Origin: Dryomyza anilis
Lineage: Eukaryota; Arthropoda; Insecta; Diptera; Dryomyzidae
DNA length: 64,000 nucleotides
NCBI GenBank assembly: GCA_951804985.1
Contig: OX638130.1
Coordinates: 102,359,700-102,423,699 of the forward strand
Direction: 5' to 3'
The position numbers and the translations under genes are program-made. The notes under the pieces were generated by a model that did no database searches, had not been told where the DNA came from, and saw only the letters and a list, made by a program, of their open reading frames with translations. Shown here one piece after another: positions 48,978 through 60,860 of this stretch (its first letter is position 1; every line of letters begins with the position of its first letter).

Positions 48978-49752
48978 AAACGAGTTGGGAAAGTTAGGTC
49001 ACATGGGTAAGTTCGGTCACATGGGGCGGATTTTTATAGTCGGTCGGGCCCGACTATGGAATACCCTACACCTTTGGTGGGGATATTAACCCTCAGAATA
49101 TTATTCATATATCAGAAATTTACGTCTTATATCCCCATAAATTAAAAAAATTATATAAAGTATAAAAAACTAAAAAAAATTTGAAAAATGTAATTGGGCG
49201 GACCACGCCTATATTTAAAATTTTGAAAGGCTAATATTTCATAGATTTGATTTTAATAATTTACGGATCAAATTTCCACTATTAAAACCCGGGAAATAAT
49301 GAAAAAAAAAAGTGGGCGGATCACGCCCATTTTTGGACCACATATTTTTAGGTGAATTCTAACAATACGTTTTAAATTTTATAACTATACATTGAATACT
49401 TTTCGAGTTATTAGTTCCGAAAGAGTTATATAAAAGTGACTTGTATGGGAGGTGGGCGTGTCCGTTGACCAATTTGGCTCATTTTCAAACTCAGTTCCTA
49501 CTTTTGGCTAAAATATATTGAGACGAAATTTCATCGCATTCTGATCAGTATTTCTCAAGTTATTCTGTATTCGGACAGCAAGACAGCAAGACAGCAAGAC
49601 GGACAGACAGACAGACGGACATGGCTAAACGGACTCGGGTAGTGATGCTGATCAAGAATATATATACTTTTCCATACCGGACACGCCTCCTAAGGGGCGT
49701 TACAATATCTGCACAAACTTAATATACCCTGTACCTCATAGGTGTAGGGTAT
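48978..49752 (+). mobile_element. ~780-bp repeat family D, copy 2
   Basis: Uninterrupted copy. A hairpin TAGTCGG/CCGACTA (about 49038-49057) is followed by ATACCCTACACCT (49061-49073), which is perfectly inverted at the end (AGGTGTAGGGTAT, 49740-49752). Contains CAAGACAGCAAGACAG-type microsatellite. No coding. Confidence 0.8.
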
Positions 49753-51861
49753 AACAAATAAATCCTAAATAAAAACAATTCTAAAGAACTGGATGGATTT
49801 TATTGATGATTGGTAGACGATAAAGGGTATGCGTTACAATTACTGAACTCAAAAACATAATAATTCTGAAACAGCAAATTTCTTTAAAGGTATTTTATAT
49901 TTTTTTAAAACTTATTTTTTATTGTTTATTGATTAACATTATAAAAACTATATAATATAAAAAGTTAAAAAACCAAGTTATTACATATAAGGCATTACAT
50001 ATATCTTTGGAGCTTTATGGAAACAAAAGTATTATTGCATTGTCAAAATTTATTATAATAACAGCCAAACATATTTTTGTTTTCGTTCAAACATATTTAT
50101 GTTCAGAATGAATAATTTTCGGCGTTCTTCGTATTCAGAATTCAATTCGGATTAGTGACTCTTTCTGTATTTCAAAACGTATGACAATTTGACGGCAGTA
50201 ACGTAATTTTAAATAAAATTAAATGTATTAAAAATCAAGTAACATGAAATCAAAATGAGTGTGACGAAATTTTGAAGACAAATTTTCGTTTCATCGTTCG
50301 TTCGTTTCGAAATACAAAAAGAGGGTATTAGTGTCTTTTTATCCGTTCCAGAACTCGATTTTTCAATATAAATTTCACTTTTCATTCTTAAATTTTGTGG
50401 AATTTGACTTTACTTGGAAAATCTTTGAATTTTGTTTTAAAGTGAATGCTGGAATTAAAGTCAAGTAACATGAAATCAAAATGAGTGTGACGAAATATAG
50501 ACGTCAAATTTTCGTTTCGTCGTTCGTTTCGAAACTCATATTTCACAATTCGATTTCTCAATACAAATTTCACTTTTAGTTTTTCTGGAATTCGACTTTT
50601 TTTTTGGAAAATATTTTAATTTCGTTTTAAAATGAATTCTCGAATTATATATATTCTTAAATTCAATAAAAATTAAAAATATTTTTAGACTTTCTAATGC
50701 TCTTTTAATTAATAACACTTTTCTGACATTCTAATTCACAACAAAATTACTGTGAATTTCAGCGACTACAAAACGACCGACCGATCGATCGATTCATCCA
50801 TCCATCAGTCAACCATATCAGTGAAGTGCTTGGTGGTAGGTGTCGCGTACCGCAACGTGTCAAGTCTTAGCGGCAAATGTCGTTTGACGTTTGATATCGA
50901 ATAAAAGGTCTGACAACAACAAAAAAAAAAAAAACGTTGTTATACATTTAAACAAACATAAAACTGTCTGTTCGTGAAAGTATTGCCGCAGCAAAAAGCA
51001 CAGAATGCGTTAAAAAAATTAAGAACAAAAAATAAAATACCAATATAAAAAGTGCAAAAATATGGCAAAAAAATTTCAAATAAATCTACGCAACAAAAAA
51101 AAATCAACAACAACATAGTACTACAAACAAGCCGACCGATCGACTAAAAGCAGCAGTATACTGACGAATATGAATCATTTCATGCATCATAAATTGTGAG
51201 TTGCTGGAAAAAAAAAACAGAAGAAAAACTCACGTAAAGATCACTAGATACTAGGGATACATCACATGTATGTGTATCTGTTAAACAAAAACCCATAAAA
51301 ATATCGGAGAGAAACGAAAATATATATATATATATATACTATATAAAAGTAAAGTAAAAACCATTAACCTCACTTCCTTCCACTTAGTTAGTTTTGTGTT
51401 TTCTGGTTTTTTTATTTTTTATTACTATTGTTGGCCCCCGATCGTAAATGAGAGCGAACGAACCTGTGATGATCATTTGCACATTTAGACGGCGCAGATA
51501 CATATGAAAACAACAAAAACGCGCGACTTTACGCAGTTTCATTCATGCCAGAACCATCACCGCCGATCCGAGCCTGTGTATCGCTAGCTACTATTATGGT
51601 CTCTAGTAGAGAATGCGACCACATTCAGCGAAACGATCACACAAAAACACATCATGTTTTTGATCTTGTTTGTATACGCTGTGATGGATCGCTGCTTTGA
51701 TCTTTTGGTAGTGCTAGCATTAGCAGCAGCACCCATCCGTCATGTACATCGGCAATACTACTTACGAGTGGCATAAACAAACTTTTTGGGCAAAAAATCC
51801 GGTAGAGAATGGAGTTAGTTCTGAGGAAAAATATGTATCCAATACGGTAGATATCATCATC
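49753..51861. other. Intron DNA with duplications and a GC-richer island
   Basis: 50158-50326 is a small TIR element (CTCTTTCTGTATTTC / GAAATACAAAAAGAG) flanked by ATTAGTG on both sides. AGTAACATGAAATCAAAATG at ~50240 recurs at ~50464 (imperfect ~227-bp tandem copy). A (TA)n tract lies at 51310-51345. 51420-51770 is a unique GC-richer block with the TCF-type site at 51694. No gene. Confidence 0.5.
51694..51704 (+). promoter_or_regulatory. TCF/Pangolin-type site in the intron
   Basis: GCTTTGATCTT lies in a GC-richer unique block (about 51420-51770) that also has several GATCAT/CGATC motifs and a TTTTGATCTT at about 51657. It lies about 8.4 kb into the intron from exon 1. Confidence 0.35.
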
Positions 51862-52190
51862 AGCACAGTTTAAATGTTCATCAAATTGATGAATTATTTA
51901 TTAAAAATCCATAAACTAAATCAATAAACTATAAACTATAAAAAGAAGAACGATTCATAATATTGTTAACTACAAAACATCAATGTTTTATGAATACAAT
52001 ATTAATTTAATGAATAACCGAACAAGTGTTCTTCAATATGATGAAGTGAATGTGAAGAATACGTTTTATGATATTAATGAACAAATACATAAAACACAAC
52101 ATATTGATGAAAACTATTTATTTGAGAATTCAGTGAACAATGATTTGAAAATTCGTTGTTCACAGAAAAATTAAATGTACAGAAAAAGCA
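51862..52190. mobile_element. MITE family F, copy 1
   Basis: Rich in TTCATCA/TGATGAA motifs; CACAGTTTAAATGTTCATCA ... TTCACAGAAAAATTAAATGTACAG. Similar to the copies at 52294 and 61471. Ends imprecise. Confidence 0.55.
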
Positions 52191-52293
52191 AACAGTCTGA
52201 TTATTTTAAAAGGATTTTATGTTTATCAAACAAAATATTGTTTTTTCGTTCATTTTTGCCATACTTTCAGTTCAGTTCAGTTGTTCATTCATT

Positions 52294-52985
52294 CACAGAA
52301 AAAATGTACATCTTATTGATGAATTCCGTTCCATGATTCCATGATTCATTGTATTGAAAAACCATTCATAATATTAATGACTAACGACATCAATGTTATG
52401 AATGCGATCATAAATATGATGAACGCTTTGTATCTGTCGAAAGAGTTTTCTTCAATATGATGAACTGTATGTGAAAAATATTTATGTTTCATCATATTAG
52501 AACATAAAATAAAACTTTACTTTATATTGAAGAATCATCAAACCAAATTTCAATCAAACTATTTATTTTACGTTAATTTTTTGCTCAGTTCTCAAGTAGT
52601 TCTTATATGTTAATTCATATATAATGCATGTCGAGCAAGCATTATATATTAATAAAATGTTTTATAATATATTTATTTATAATTACAACTTTTTATTAAT
52701 AAAAGTTATATAAAACAATTAATAAAAAAATATATAAAAAAAATATCTGATAATTTTTTTTAATATTTTTTCTGTTATTTTTTAAATAAAATTTTTACAA
52801 TAACACTTTTTTTCGAATTATTTAAAAAAAAAAAATTTTTCATTATTATGAACAAACTCATCAATATAACGATTTAAATTCATTGTATTGAATATTTCGT
52901 TCATAACTATGATGTTCGATAGTACGAAAAATTTCATATATATAATGAATTTATTCATCAATACGTCATTTCATTCGTCAATATG
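52294..52985. mobile_element. MITE family F, copy 2 (possibly composite)
   Basis: Begins CACAGAAAAAATGTACATC and ends near ATTCGTCAATATGATAAATC. Internal AT-only stretch at 52680-52850. Frequent CATCAATGTTATGAAT and CAATATGATGAA motifs. Confidence 0.55.
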
Positions 52986-53014
52986 ATAAATCTGGTAGTT
53001 GGTGATTTATTTTT

Positions 53015-53236
53015 TTTTGTAAAGGGTTTTTCAATGAGAGCGCTACAAAAGTTTTTTTCAAGGGTTTTTCAACAGGGACGCTACAAAAGTAGAGCGACAG
53101 TGACAGCAAACAACGCCATATTTCCTGCCGCTCTTTTGACATTTCTCTTCAGTAAAGTTTGCCATTTCATGATGGAAAGATATACGAGCCAACAACGAGT
53201 CGAAATTATTAAAATTTACTACCGAAATTCGAATTC
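53015..53236 (+). pseudogene. 5' remnant of a mariner-type transposon
   Basis: A TIR-like AAAGGGTTTTTCAATGAGAGCG leads, after ~155 bp, to ATGs at 53169/53172 opening MERYTSQQRVEIIKIYYRN, the start of the helix-turn-helix found at the N-terminus of insect mariner-like transposases. The frame breaks off after ~22 codons into repeat G. Dead fragment. Confidence 0.6.
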
Positions 53237-54300
53237 GTACATCTTTCCACTAATTACTGTCTGTCTGTGAATACAAGAAAACTAGAAGCGCTAGATCTAT
53301 TAAACTTCAAAGTAAGATTACTTATAGATCTACACTGTCTGGTATTGAAAATGGGCATGATCGTGAACTGTGACCCGAACACTTATGTTCAAATAACTCC
53401 TAAAACACTAACATATACGAATAAATTTTACATTTTATTTGTGAAGCAAACTTTATGGGTAAAAACCACAGAATGCAAATACACAGAATAGAGATTTGTT
53501 GCGCCAAACAACTTATTTAGTTCTCTCAACCGTTTAGTCGGTTGTTATTGTCAAAATGAAAAGAGTTGTAGTTTGTACTGTAACGAATTTCGAACTGTTT
53601 TAGAACAATTTAGTACAGATTTAGAACAGTGTATATACTAATATTTCAAGTGTATATGCTAATATGGCAGTTCCACCAGCAAATTTGTAAACCACTCCAT
53701 TTAGCCGAATGAAGTTAGTTGGTACAACTAACTTTTTAATTCTTCCAACCTCATGCCAAAAGAGGATTTTTCTGTGTGTGTGTATTTGTGAATATTTGTA
53801 TGTCTGTATGTTCCGAATAAACGTCAAAACGGCTGAACCGAATCAAATAAAATTTTGACACAATATGCATGTAGTAGCTGGGCAGAGTATATATCTTGGT
53901 GGTATTGGTGGACTGGGCGTGTCACCTACCATATAACCCTAAAAACACATTATATCTGTTTATATATATGGGTGTCAAATGAAAGGAAATTCTTTCACGA
54001 TTACAAATTTTCAGTTATTTTCGGTGTATATTCGCCATAGACTATAACCATCATAATTCTACATAAAATATAAAAATTTTTCGACTTCAAAATTTAAAAT
54101 GTGACCCAACCTTAAATCCTGGTTTAATTTTTGTATTGAAATAATGAATTAAATATCGTCTGAAAGGAAATTTTCAATTTTTCCGTTTAGCTGTATATCA
54201 CTCCGTATATTTCTTGATTTCTATTGGATTTTAGAAGAATATTTTGTCCCTCCGTGTACATGATCATTTTCGAAATATGATTCCAAGAAACTCCCTAATA
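53236..54300 (+). repeat. Dispersed repeat G, copy 2, with nested MITE
   Basis: 53255-53420 matches 16855-17030. After the nested family-A MITE, GTATGTCTGTATGTTCCG, CGGCTGAACCGAATCAAAT and GGGCGTGTCACC follow, the typical style of dipteran non-autonomous repeats. Superfamily undetermined. Confidence 0.55.
53480..53780 (+). mobile_element. MITE family A, copy 15
   Basis: ACACAGAATAGAG ... GAGGATTTTTCTGTGTGTG. Close to the apparent consensus; inserted in repeat G. Confidence 0.85.
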
Positions 54301-56905
54301 GCAAAGTCGTTGTGTAAAAAAATGCAGCTGCTCTACATCTACAAATGCCCAGAGTTTTGTAACATACATCAGTCATATTTGGTGGACAGAAATAAAATGA
54401 AAAAAACTCGAAACTTCAAAGGGTAAAAAACGCCTAGAGCTGCTGCACAAATGCACATATTGATAAATTGTGCTAAATGTAAAACATGATGTTGACACAT
54501 GTTCGGAAAAATTAACAAATATAATTGGCATGAATGTCAGAAGAAGAAAAAAAAAACAAGAAATGCACTTAACTTGCAACAACTCAATTAAAAATCATAA
54601 ATTTTTATAACAATTTCTACGACCCTTCTTTAGTTAGTATTATCGGCAGCATCAACATCATCATCATTATTATCTTCATCATGATCATGACCATTATATA
54701 GAGACGGGTACAACTTTGTAGTTAGGCGCCATTAAGCGCAGTGCGCACACCTCCGCCATTCCATAGAATTTTGTTGTTACGAGTATTTAAGTATTCGAAA
54801 AGATTGAGAAACAAAAATGCTTTTAAATCTTATAACTGTCGAATGCGAGCTACATTATAAAGGCAACAAATACCTACTAATTTACAGAAATTTAAACACT
54901 TCAGAGAATGAAAAAAACAACAGCGCAACAATACAGCGACTATAGAAAACGGCAGTAAAAAAAGTAGGCGTTAACAGCAACAATGGGTTTTCGGAGGTTC
55001 ACTTCAAAAGGTTCGACGGACAAAGGAACTCACGGCTGTTTCGCTGACACTGACGGTAGTAGGTATTCGAAGAGATCAGTCAAAAGACTGCTGCAGAACG
55101 AACAAATAATTAAAGCGTAAAATCATGTTCTTCGTCTTGCAGAGAGATCGAAGAATATAGAATCGGAGGCAGTACGAACAGCTGCTGGCTATGTGAAGAT
55201 GACTGGACAGTTGAAAAGGTGTTAAAAAACGGTGTTAACTTTGAAAATGAGCACCGTTAAAGCAAGTTATGTTGGTCAGAAGTTTGTAAAAGGTATTTAA
55301 AAGTTCAATTATTATGTAAAATACATTTTAAAACCCTTTAAAAATCTATAAACATTAACATTTTGATAAACACATAACAATTAATGTTTCAAAGGCAAAT
55401 CAAAAAACACTTGACTCATAAAAATCAAAGAAAACTACAAAATATCGGCGCTTCAAACAATTTAGCTCATTTTAGAAAACAACAAACTCAACGAAAAATA
55501 AAAACAAAACACATTACACAAAAAAAAAAAAAAAAAACAAAAACACTATAGGTTAAAAATAAAACATCAAACAAGTAGGGGTCTCTTTTATGTTTATGTC
55601 GGCATTTTTAACACCTGACCAACAGGGACAACAACAACTACAATGACACCTCAAGCACTACGTTGTACAAAATTATATTGTAATCACTTTAAATTTGAAA
55701 TTACAGACAACTTAAAGACATATGGTAACTTTGTGTGTTGTGATAAAAAATCTTAAGTTATTTTTAATTTTTAATATTTTTAAAAATTCTATTTCAATTA
55801 CTGACATTACTGACAAAGGGTAAATAGTAAATGCAAACAGTTTGTTGAACAAATAAAACGAAAAACGAAAAAAAATTAACATGACTTTTAATGATACTTA
55901 ATGAAATTGTCTTTTGATTTGACAGACAATAAGTTACCACTACCATCACCCAACATGCGCTTTTATGATAGAGAAAAAAAAATATAAACCTAGGTAACAA
56001 AAACAAAATATATAAGTTTCGGTCTCGAGACTTTCAACTGATAAGCGCGGCGCGTCGTCATATCGTATTTGTACTTTGTGCCGTGCGCTTTTTATTTTAG
56101 TGCTCATGTCAGTCAGCACCGTTTGTGTAACTATACGCGTCGTGTCTGTTTAAAGATACCAGATAGTAATGTACATTTATGGTACGCCTTTGAGGTCATT
56201 TTATCTCAGGCACTACATGTAGAGCAAAATTAAGTTTACACTGAAATGCAATTACAATGGGCTGTTGACTGATTGGGCGTTGCATAGTGAGCTGGTGATG
56301 TTATAAATTTAAAAATTGTAAGATGTATATTATAGAAGTATGAAGTACCCTGATTAGAATAGACATACTCATTACTTGAACAAGGTAAAAAATAAATGAT
56401 CAGACCTTGATCATAAAAAATTTGGTTACAGATTCAAAATATACAGATTATAGTTTATGTATCAAATTATTGAGTTCAAGCGACCATTCTCACTTAATAT
56501 TTTCTTTTTATTTAACTCATAATATCTCACTCATCTTTAACTCATAATCTTACGGGAAAAACATCATTCGTCACATTTCCTATGATAATCAAAGAAGTAT
56601 TTTCGCTTGATAATATCTCAAACGAACTCTAGAATTAAGTACCACGGACTCGAGAATTGGGTGGTCGATTTATCAAAGACAATTTAAATTCAATATATAT
56701 TTAAATTTAAACATTAATATTTTTATCGACTAATAACAAAACATATACATGTCTTACTCGATCTATCTTTTTTGAAATCGTAATTGGTGCCAATCATCTA
56801 TTAAATTTGATTTCATTTTGTATACACACAAAAAAATATATATGTGTAAATATAGAAAAAAAATTATCAATATAATAAATTTTTAATTGTTTCATCGCCA
56901 ATAAT
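54301..56905. other. Intron DNA with GC-richer islands
   Basis: 54640-54780 (CATCATCAT run, GGCGCCATTAAGCGCAGTGCGC), 54960-55220 and 56020-56160 (AAGCGCGGCGCGTCGTC, then a TCAGTCAGCACC Initiator-like string) are GC-richer and unique. They could be enhancers or an alternative promoter. No coding sequence recognised. Confidence 0.4.
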
Positions 56906-57500
56906 AAGATTGGTACAACAGTAACTGTAATACTGTGTAGTGATTTTAAAACTGTGTGTGTTTTTCAAACTGTGTAGTGCCTCTAAAACTGTCGGTTGGT
57001 AGCATATACACCAATGTACATATTTTAGCATATACACCAACCCTAAAAGGATTTAATGTATACTATTAAATAATTCGTATATTCCATGAATTAAATTAAT
57101 TTTTATTTTACTACTTTTTTTGTTTGATGTTTGAACCACGTTCATATCACCGGTAGAGCTATATATAATGAAAGGGAAATTAAACACAAATAAGAGACAA
57201 GTATATCAAAGTAATGCATCATGATATACGCAGGATGCACCTAAAAACGACCCCGACGAATCGAATAAGCAATGCGTTGCGATGGACCAATGTAAAATAA
57301 GATTGGTACAACAGTAACTGTAATACTGTGTAGTGAATTTAAAACTGTGTGTGTTTTTCAAATTGTGTAGTGCCTCTAAAACTGTCGGTTGGTAGCATAT
57401 ACACCAATGTACATATTTTAGCATATACACCAACTCAGAAAGGATTTAATGTATACTATTAAATAATTCGTATATTCCATTAATTAAATAAATAGAATTA
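56906..57500 (+). repeat. 393-bp tandem duplication (second unit partial)
   Basis: AAGATTGGTACAACAGTAAC starts both units (56906, 57299); about 195 bp are nearly identical, including GTGTAGTG repeats and TAGCATATACACCAA twice per unit. A minus-strand open frame across unit 2 is not credible. Confidence 0.8.
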
Positions 57501-60053
57501 ATTATTTTGTATCAATAAATCAGTTGCAATATGTACGTTCAATCTTTGTTTTTTGTGCATGTTCTAGCAAATATTTTATTTTTAGATTATTTTAATTTCT
57601 ATTCAAATTTTTATAAAACTTAAAATATTTCTAAGTATTACCTTTCTTTTTACTCTACATACTACTTATGATTTTAATCAGATATCCAATATTTATAACA
57701 AACTATATGCCAAATTTCTACTCATACCTAACAATTGATATTTTTTATCAATGATCTATTGAAATTTATTTAATATTTCAATAGATGATTACGAGTTTTT
57801 TTAGGAAATCTGATTTTCAGAATTATTGTCCTTTATTCGAATTATGCTCAAAAGAAAAATAAAATTCATTGGTATGAACACATTTCTACTCACAATTGAC
57901 GATTTTAAAAATTCTCACATAATGCGAAAATGTACAACAGCAAATATTGCATGAGAGAAAAACTAACTCGAGGTTTAAATACTTCACATTTTGACAATAT
58001 TAATTTCATTTAATTTGCCACTACATTTAATTCATGACACTTTAAGATATCTGCTCATATTTAAATAAATCCAACTGGTATTGGCCTGATCGAGAACGGC
58101 CTGATCGTAAAATACCAAAGGTTAAAAGGAAAATTATTATTCTATCGGAAAAGATTTTGAGTTTAACCTAAGAACACCTAAGAAATTGAGACCTACTAAA
58201 TCGACAACTTTTGAAAGATAAACTAGACAATCAATGACAGTTTGTGAAAAAATCAATAATGATAATTTCAGGAGACGTTGATCAAACTCTTGAACTAATT
58301 AATAATGTTCATGGAATGTATCATAAAATTACATTCTCAATAGTAGAAATGATTTTAGCTCTATGATCGGAAACTGAACATTGAATTTTTTTCTGGTTAT
58401 AACTCGAATAACTCGATCAATTATCAAGATCAACATTATCATGTCATGCATATGTCTATCCTAATAGGGTTTATTTCTACTAGTACTAAGCAAATTCTAT
58501 ACAAAAAAGAGGCATCTTTCAATAGCCATCACTCGCCAAAAGATCAAATAATATTAGAGAATCGATAAACTTAGGAGCTGTATAAAATACATTCAAATTT
58601 GTTTATTTCGTCAAGTGTTTATTACATTAACATCTAACAATTTGCGTATAACTGCAAAACTTTGGGATCACGTAATTTCTAAGAAGTGTTTTATGCTTTT
58701 CTGTTTTTATTTTTTTTTTTTTTTTGGTACAACTATAAAAATACTTGGCTTGGCTACAATTGGAGTGTCTTGGCGCGTTGTTATCGGCACAGCTGATCTT
58801 TTTGGCACAACCACAATGGCAATAAGAAAAACTACAAAGCCAAGTAACGCATGTCAGCCAAATGGAGAAACACGATCAGACACATTTTCTGGCTGACTTG
58901 ACTGACTGACTAACAGAGTGACAGAACGACAGACTGTCGACTCGAGTATGCGTGCAAATATTTTGAAATGTGTTAGAAATGATATAAAATAAAGATAAAG
59001 ATACATTAACCGACGCAGACGCAGTCAAAGAATTCAAAGCGAAAGGGTCTCATGTGAGTGAATACCGAATTAGAGCGGTATTTATCATATGCGTGAATAG
59101 TGAAAACAACAAAATAAAAATAAAAGCATTAAGTACGCGGTGGCTAATTACGCCCAGACATGCAAAGGAATAGAACTGAGCTATGAGATCATCATCGAGT
59201 CGACTTTAAATGACTTTCGGACTTTGTACATCCTATGATGTATCACATAGCATTCGAAAAATAAGAGGGTTATTGGACTTAATGCATGAACATTTTATGT
59301 TTTATTGATATTTACTACAGATAAACGAAATGTTGTCCTAAAAGTTGACTTTTGGTATCTCTAAAAGATATCTAAAAAAGCTATGTGCAAAGTTGACTAT
59401 TTGCCCATGATTTGTCAAGATAAAAATATTATTTAAGTATGCAAATTAGACGAAAATTGTATGACCTTTTGTTGTTTAATTTGCATTTACCTAGTACAAA
59501 TGAAATATTGTCCAAAAAGTTGGCTTTTGGCTGTCTCAAAACGATATTTGTAAGAAATATACGGAAAGTTAATGAGACAAAATATTATTGAGGTACATAT
59601 AAGTTTGGCAAAGTTTCTGGGAAGATGTAGATAACATTAATGTAATGTTTCGGGTTCTTTTAATTTACTGATGATCTGCAATTTAAAAACTCAACTCTAT
59701 ATCGTTGTTGTAAAACGAAAAGTCAACAAATACATTTTTATGAAAAACTTAAATTTCGAGTTTGTTGATTAATATTATAAAAAGTAATTGATGCATTTTT
59801 AAAGTTAAAATATCAATTGATAAATTTACATTTTCTTATCATGAGGTATAAAAAAATGGAGATCATCGATAAAAAACTGACAGATATGTAAAGATTTTTG
59901 TAAATGAATATTTGGCATTTTGAAAATGTATTTGGTGACTTTTCGTTCTACAACGACGATATTGTTAAAATTGTTAAATATTGTTAAACCTTAAGTTAAT
60001 TTTAAAAAAATAAATCTATAATATATAAAAATAAAGTTTTTTTTAAAACTTAC
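57501..60053. other. Intron DNA next to exon 1, no gene seen
   Basis: AT-rich with a GC-richer patch at 58740-59200 (GACTGACTGACTAACAG, CTCGAGTATGCG). Motifs such as GTCC.AAAAGTTG.CTTTTGG recur at 59330 and 59510. No gene. Confidence 0.45.
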
Positions 60054-60263
60054 CCTCAATTCTGCATCCAGCTGATTGTTGTGTCCTGCTAGATTGGGCA
60101 GCGCTGTCATGTTATAGCCGAGTCCTTGACACGCAGGCGCCGATATCCTTTGACATTGTAATCCGTTTGTGTTGTGTTGTTGTTGTTGCAGCATTGCTGA
60201 TGTTGTTGTTATCGTTGCTACTAGCAACATTGTCAACCAAATTTTAAGAAGTTTTTGCACCAT
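60054..60263 (-). CDS. fz3: Frizzled-3-type Wnt receptor, exon 1 of 2
   Basis: Encodes the N-terminal 70 residues of a Frizzled receptor acting at the plasma membrane. A hydrophobic signal peptide (about residues 1-23, ending near TTTSA) is followed by a Gln-rich stretch and the start of the extracellular cysteine-rich domain, with its first two cysteines (residues 37 and 45) and the conserved LGYNMT glycosylation site. The start is the ATG at 60261-60263: it has A at -3 and G at +4, and an in-frame TAA lies four codons upstream (60273-60275). A GTG two codons upstream is not a plausible eukaryotic start. The exon ends at a canonical donor, AGG|GTAAGT (60053-60048), in phase 0, so it joins the second exon without changing frame. 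The cysteine-rich domain is therefore split by the intron after its second cysteine. Signal peptide and domain assignment are read from the sequence; the joining is inferred from splice signals and domain continuity. Confidence 0.88.
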
Positions 60264-60275
60264 TTTCACGATTTA

Positions 60276-60860
60276 TATATATTTTTTTTTTTGAACCGGT
60301 AGAAAAAAACAGCTGATTGTATAATACGCGCAGGAAACGTCTACAGCCGTCTACCAACAATTGCGGTAATTAGCATGCTTTTGAATTTGTATACGTTTTT
60401 TTGTATTATTCTTGTTGGTTTTTCTTTGATAAATAAACACGATAAATTGAAAAGTAAACAATTGCCAAGTATGATCTTTTGTGTGGATTTTTTGAACGTT
60501 TCAGTTTTTTCTTTCTTCGAAATTTGATTGAAAGGTACCGCCAACTTTGCAGCACAAAAAAAAACACCGAAAAATAACTTCAAAGGCACTTTATTTGTTT
60601 GTCGAAGAGGCAGAAGAAGTTTTTTTTTACTTACACTCACGCACTACAGAAAGTATCGACGATGTTTTGTATCTGTATCTTTATGTCGGACGAAACGTAA
60701 AACGAACGCAGTCTGCACGCCTTGCCTTACGTTCTCGAACTGTGACTTTGTGCCGGCGCACACGTTAGTTTTTAGTTTTGTTGTGGTTGCATGTATTGGT
60801 ATGATCGAACTTGCGCGTTCGAGTTGGAGGTTTTTGGTTCGATATTAAACATGTTTGCAC
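60276..60860 (-). promoter_or_regulatory. Probable 5' UTR and proximal promoter of the Frizzled gene
   Basis: GC-richer than its surroundings and immediately upstream of exon 1. An Initiator-like CACAGTTCG reads on the minus strand near 60741, with AGACTG about 28 bases downstream, a partial match to a downstream promoter element. This would give a ~480-nt 5' UTR. A CTTTGAT motif, a moderate TCF match, lies near 60425. A 100-codon open frame (60640-60341) has no recognisable product and is probably leader. The start site is a guess from motifs only. Confidence 0.3.

Larger units (their letters stand above)
25364..60053 (-). other. 34,690-bp phase-0 intron of the Frizzled gene
   Basis: Bounded by GTAAGT (donor 60053-60048) and a pyrimidine-rich TTGCAG acceptor (25369-25364). 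It interrupts the cysteine-rich domain. No ORF inside has recognisable homology apart from transposon remnants. A large share is MITEs, tandem repeats and low-complexity DNA. The unique GC-richer islands between them are the best candidates for enhancers. Confidence 0.85.

Noticed and set aside
23801..60263. Identity as fz4 rather than fz3
   Set aside because: Product length near 590 residues, the altered KTxxxW motif and remembered sequence blocks favour fz3; a phylogeny would settle it.
60264..60269. A start for the Frizzled gene two codons earlier, at 60269
   Set aside because: The codon there is GTG; the first in-frame ATG is at 60263, with good context and an in-frame TAA just upstream.
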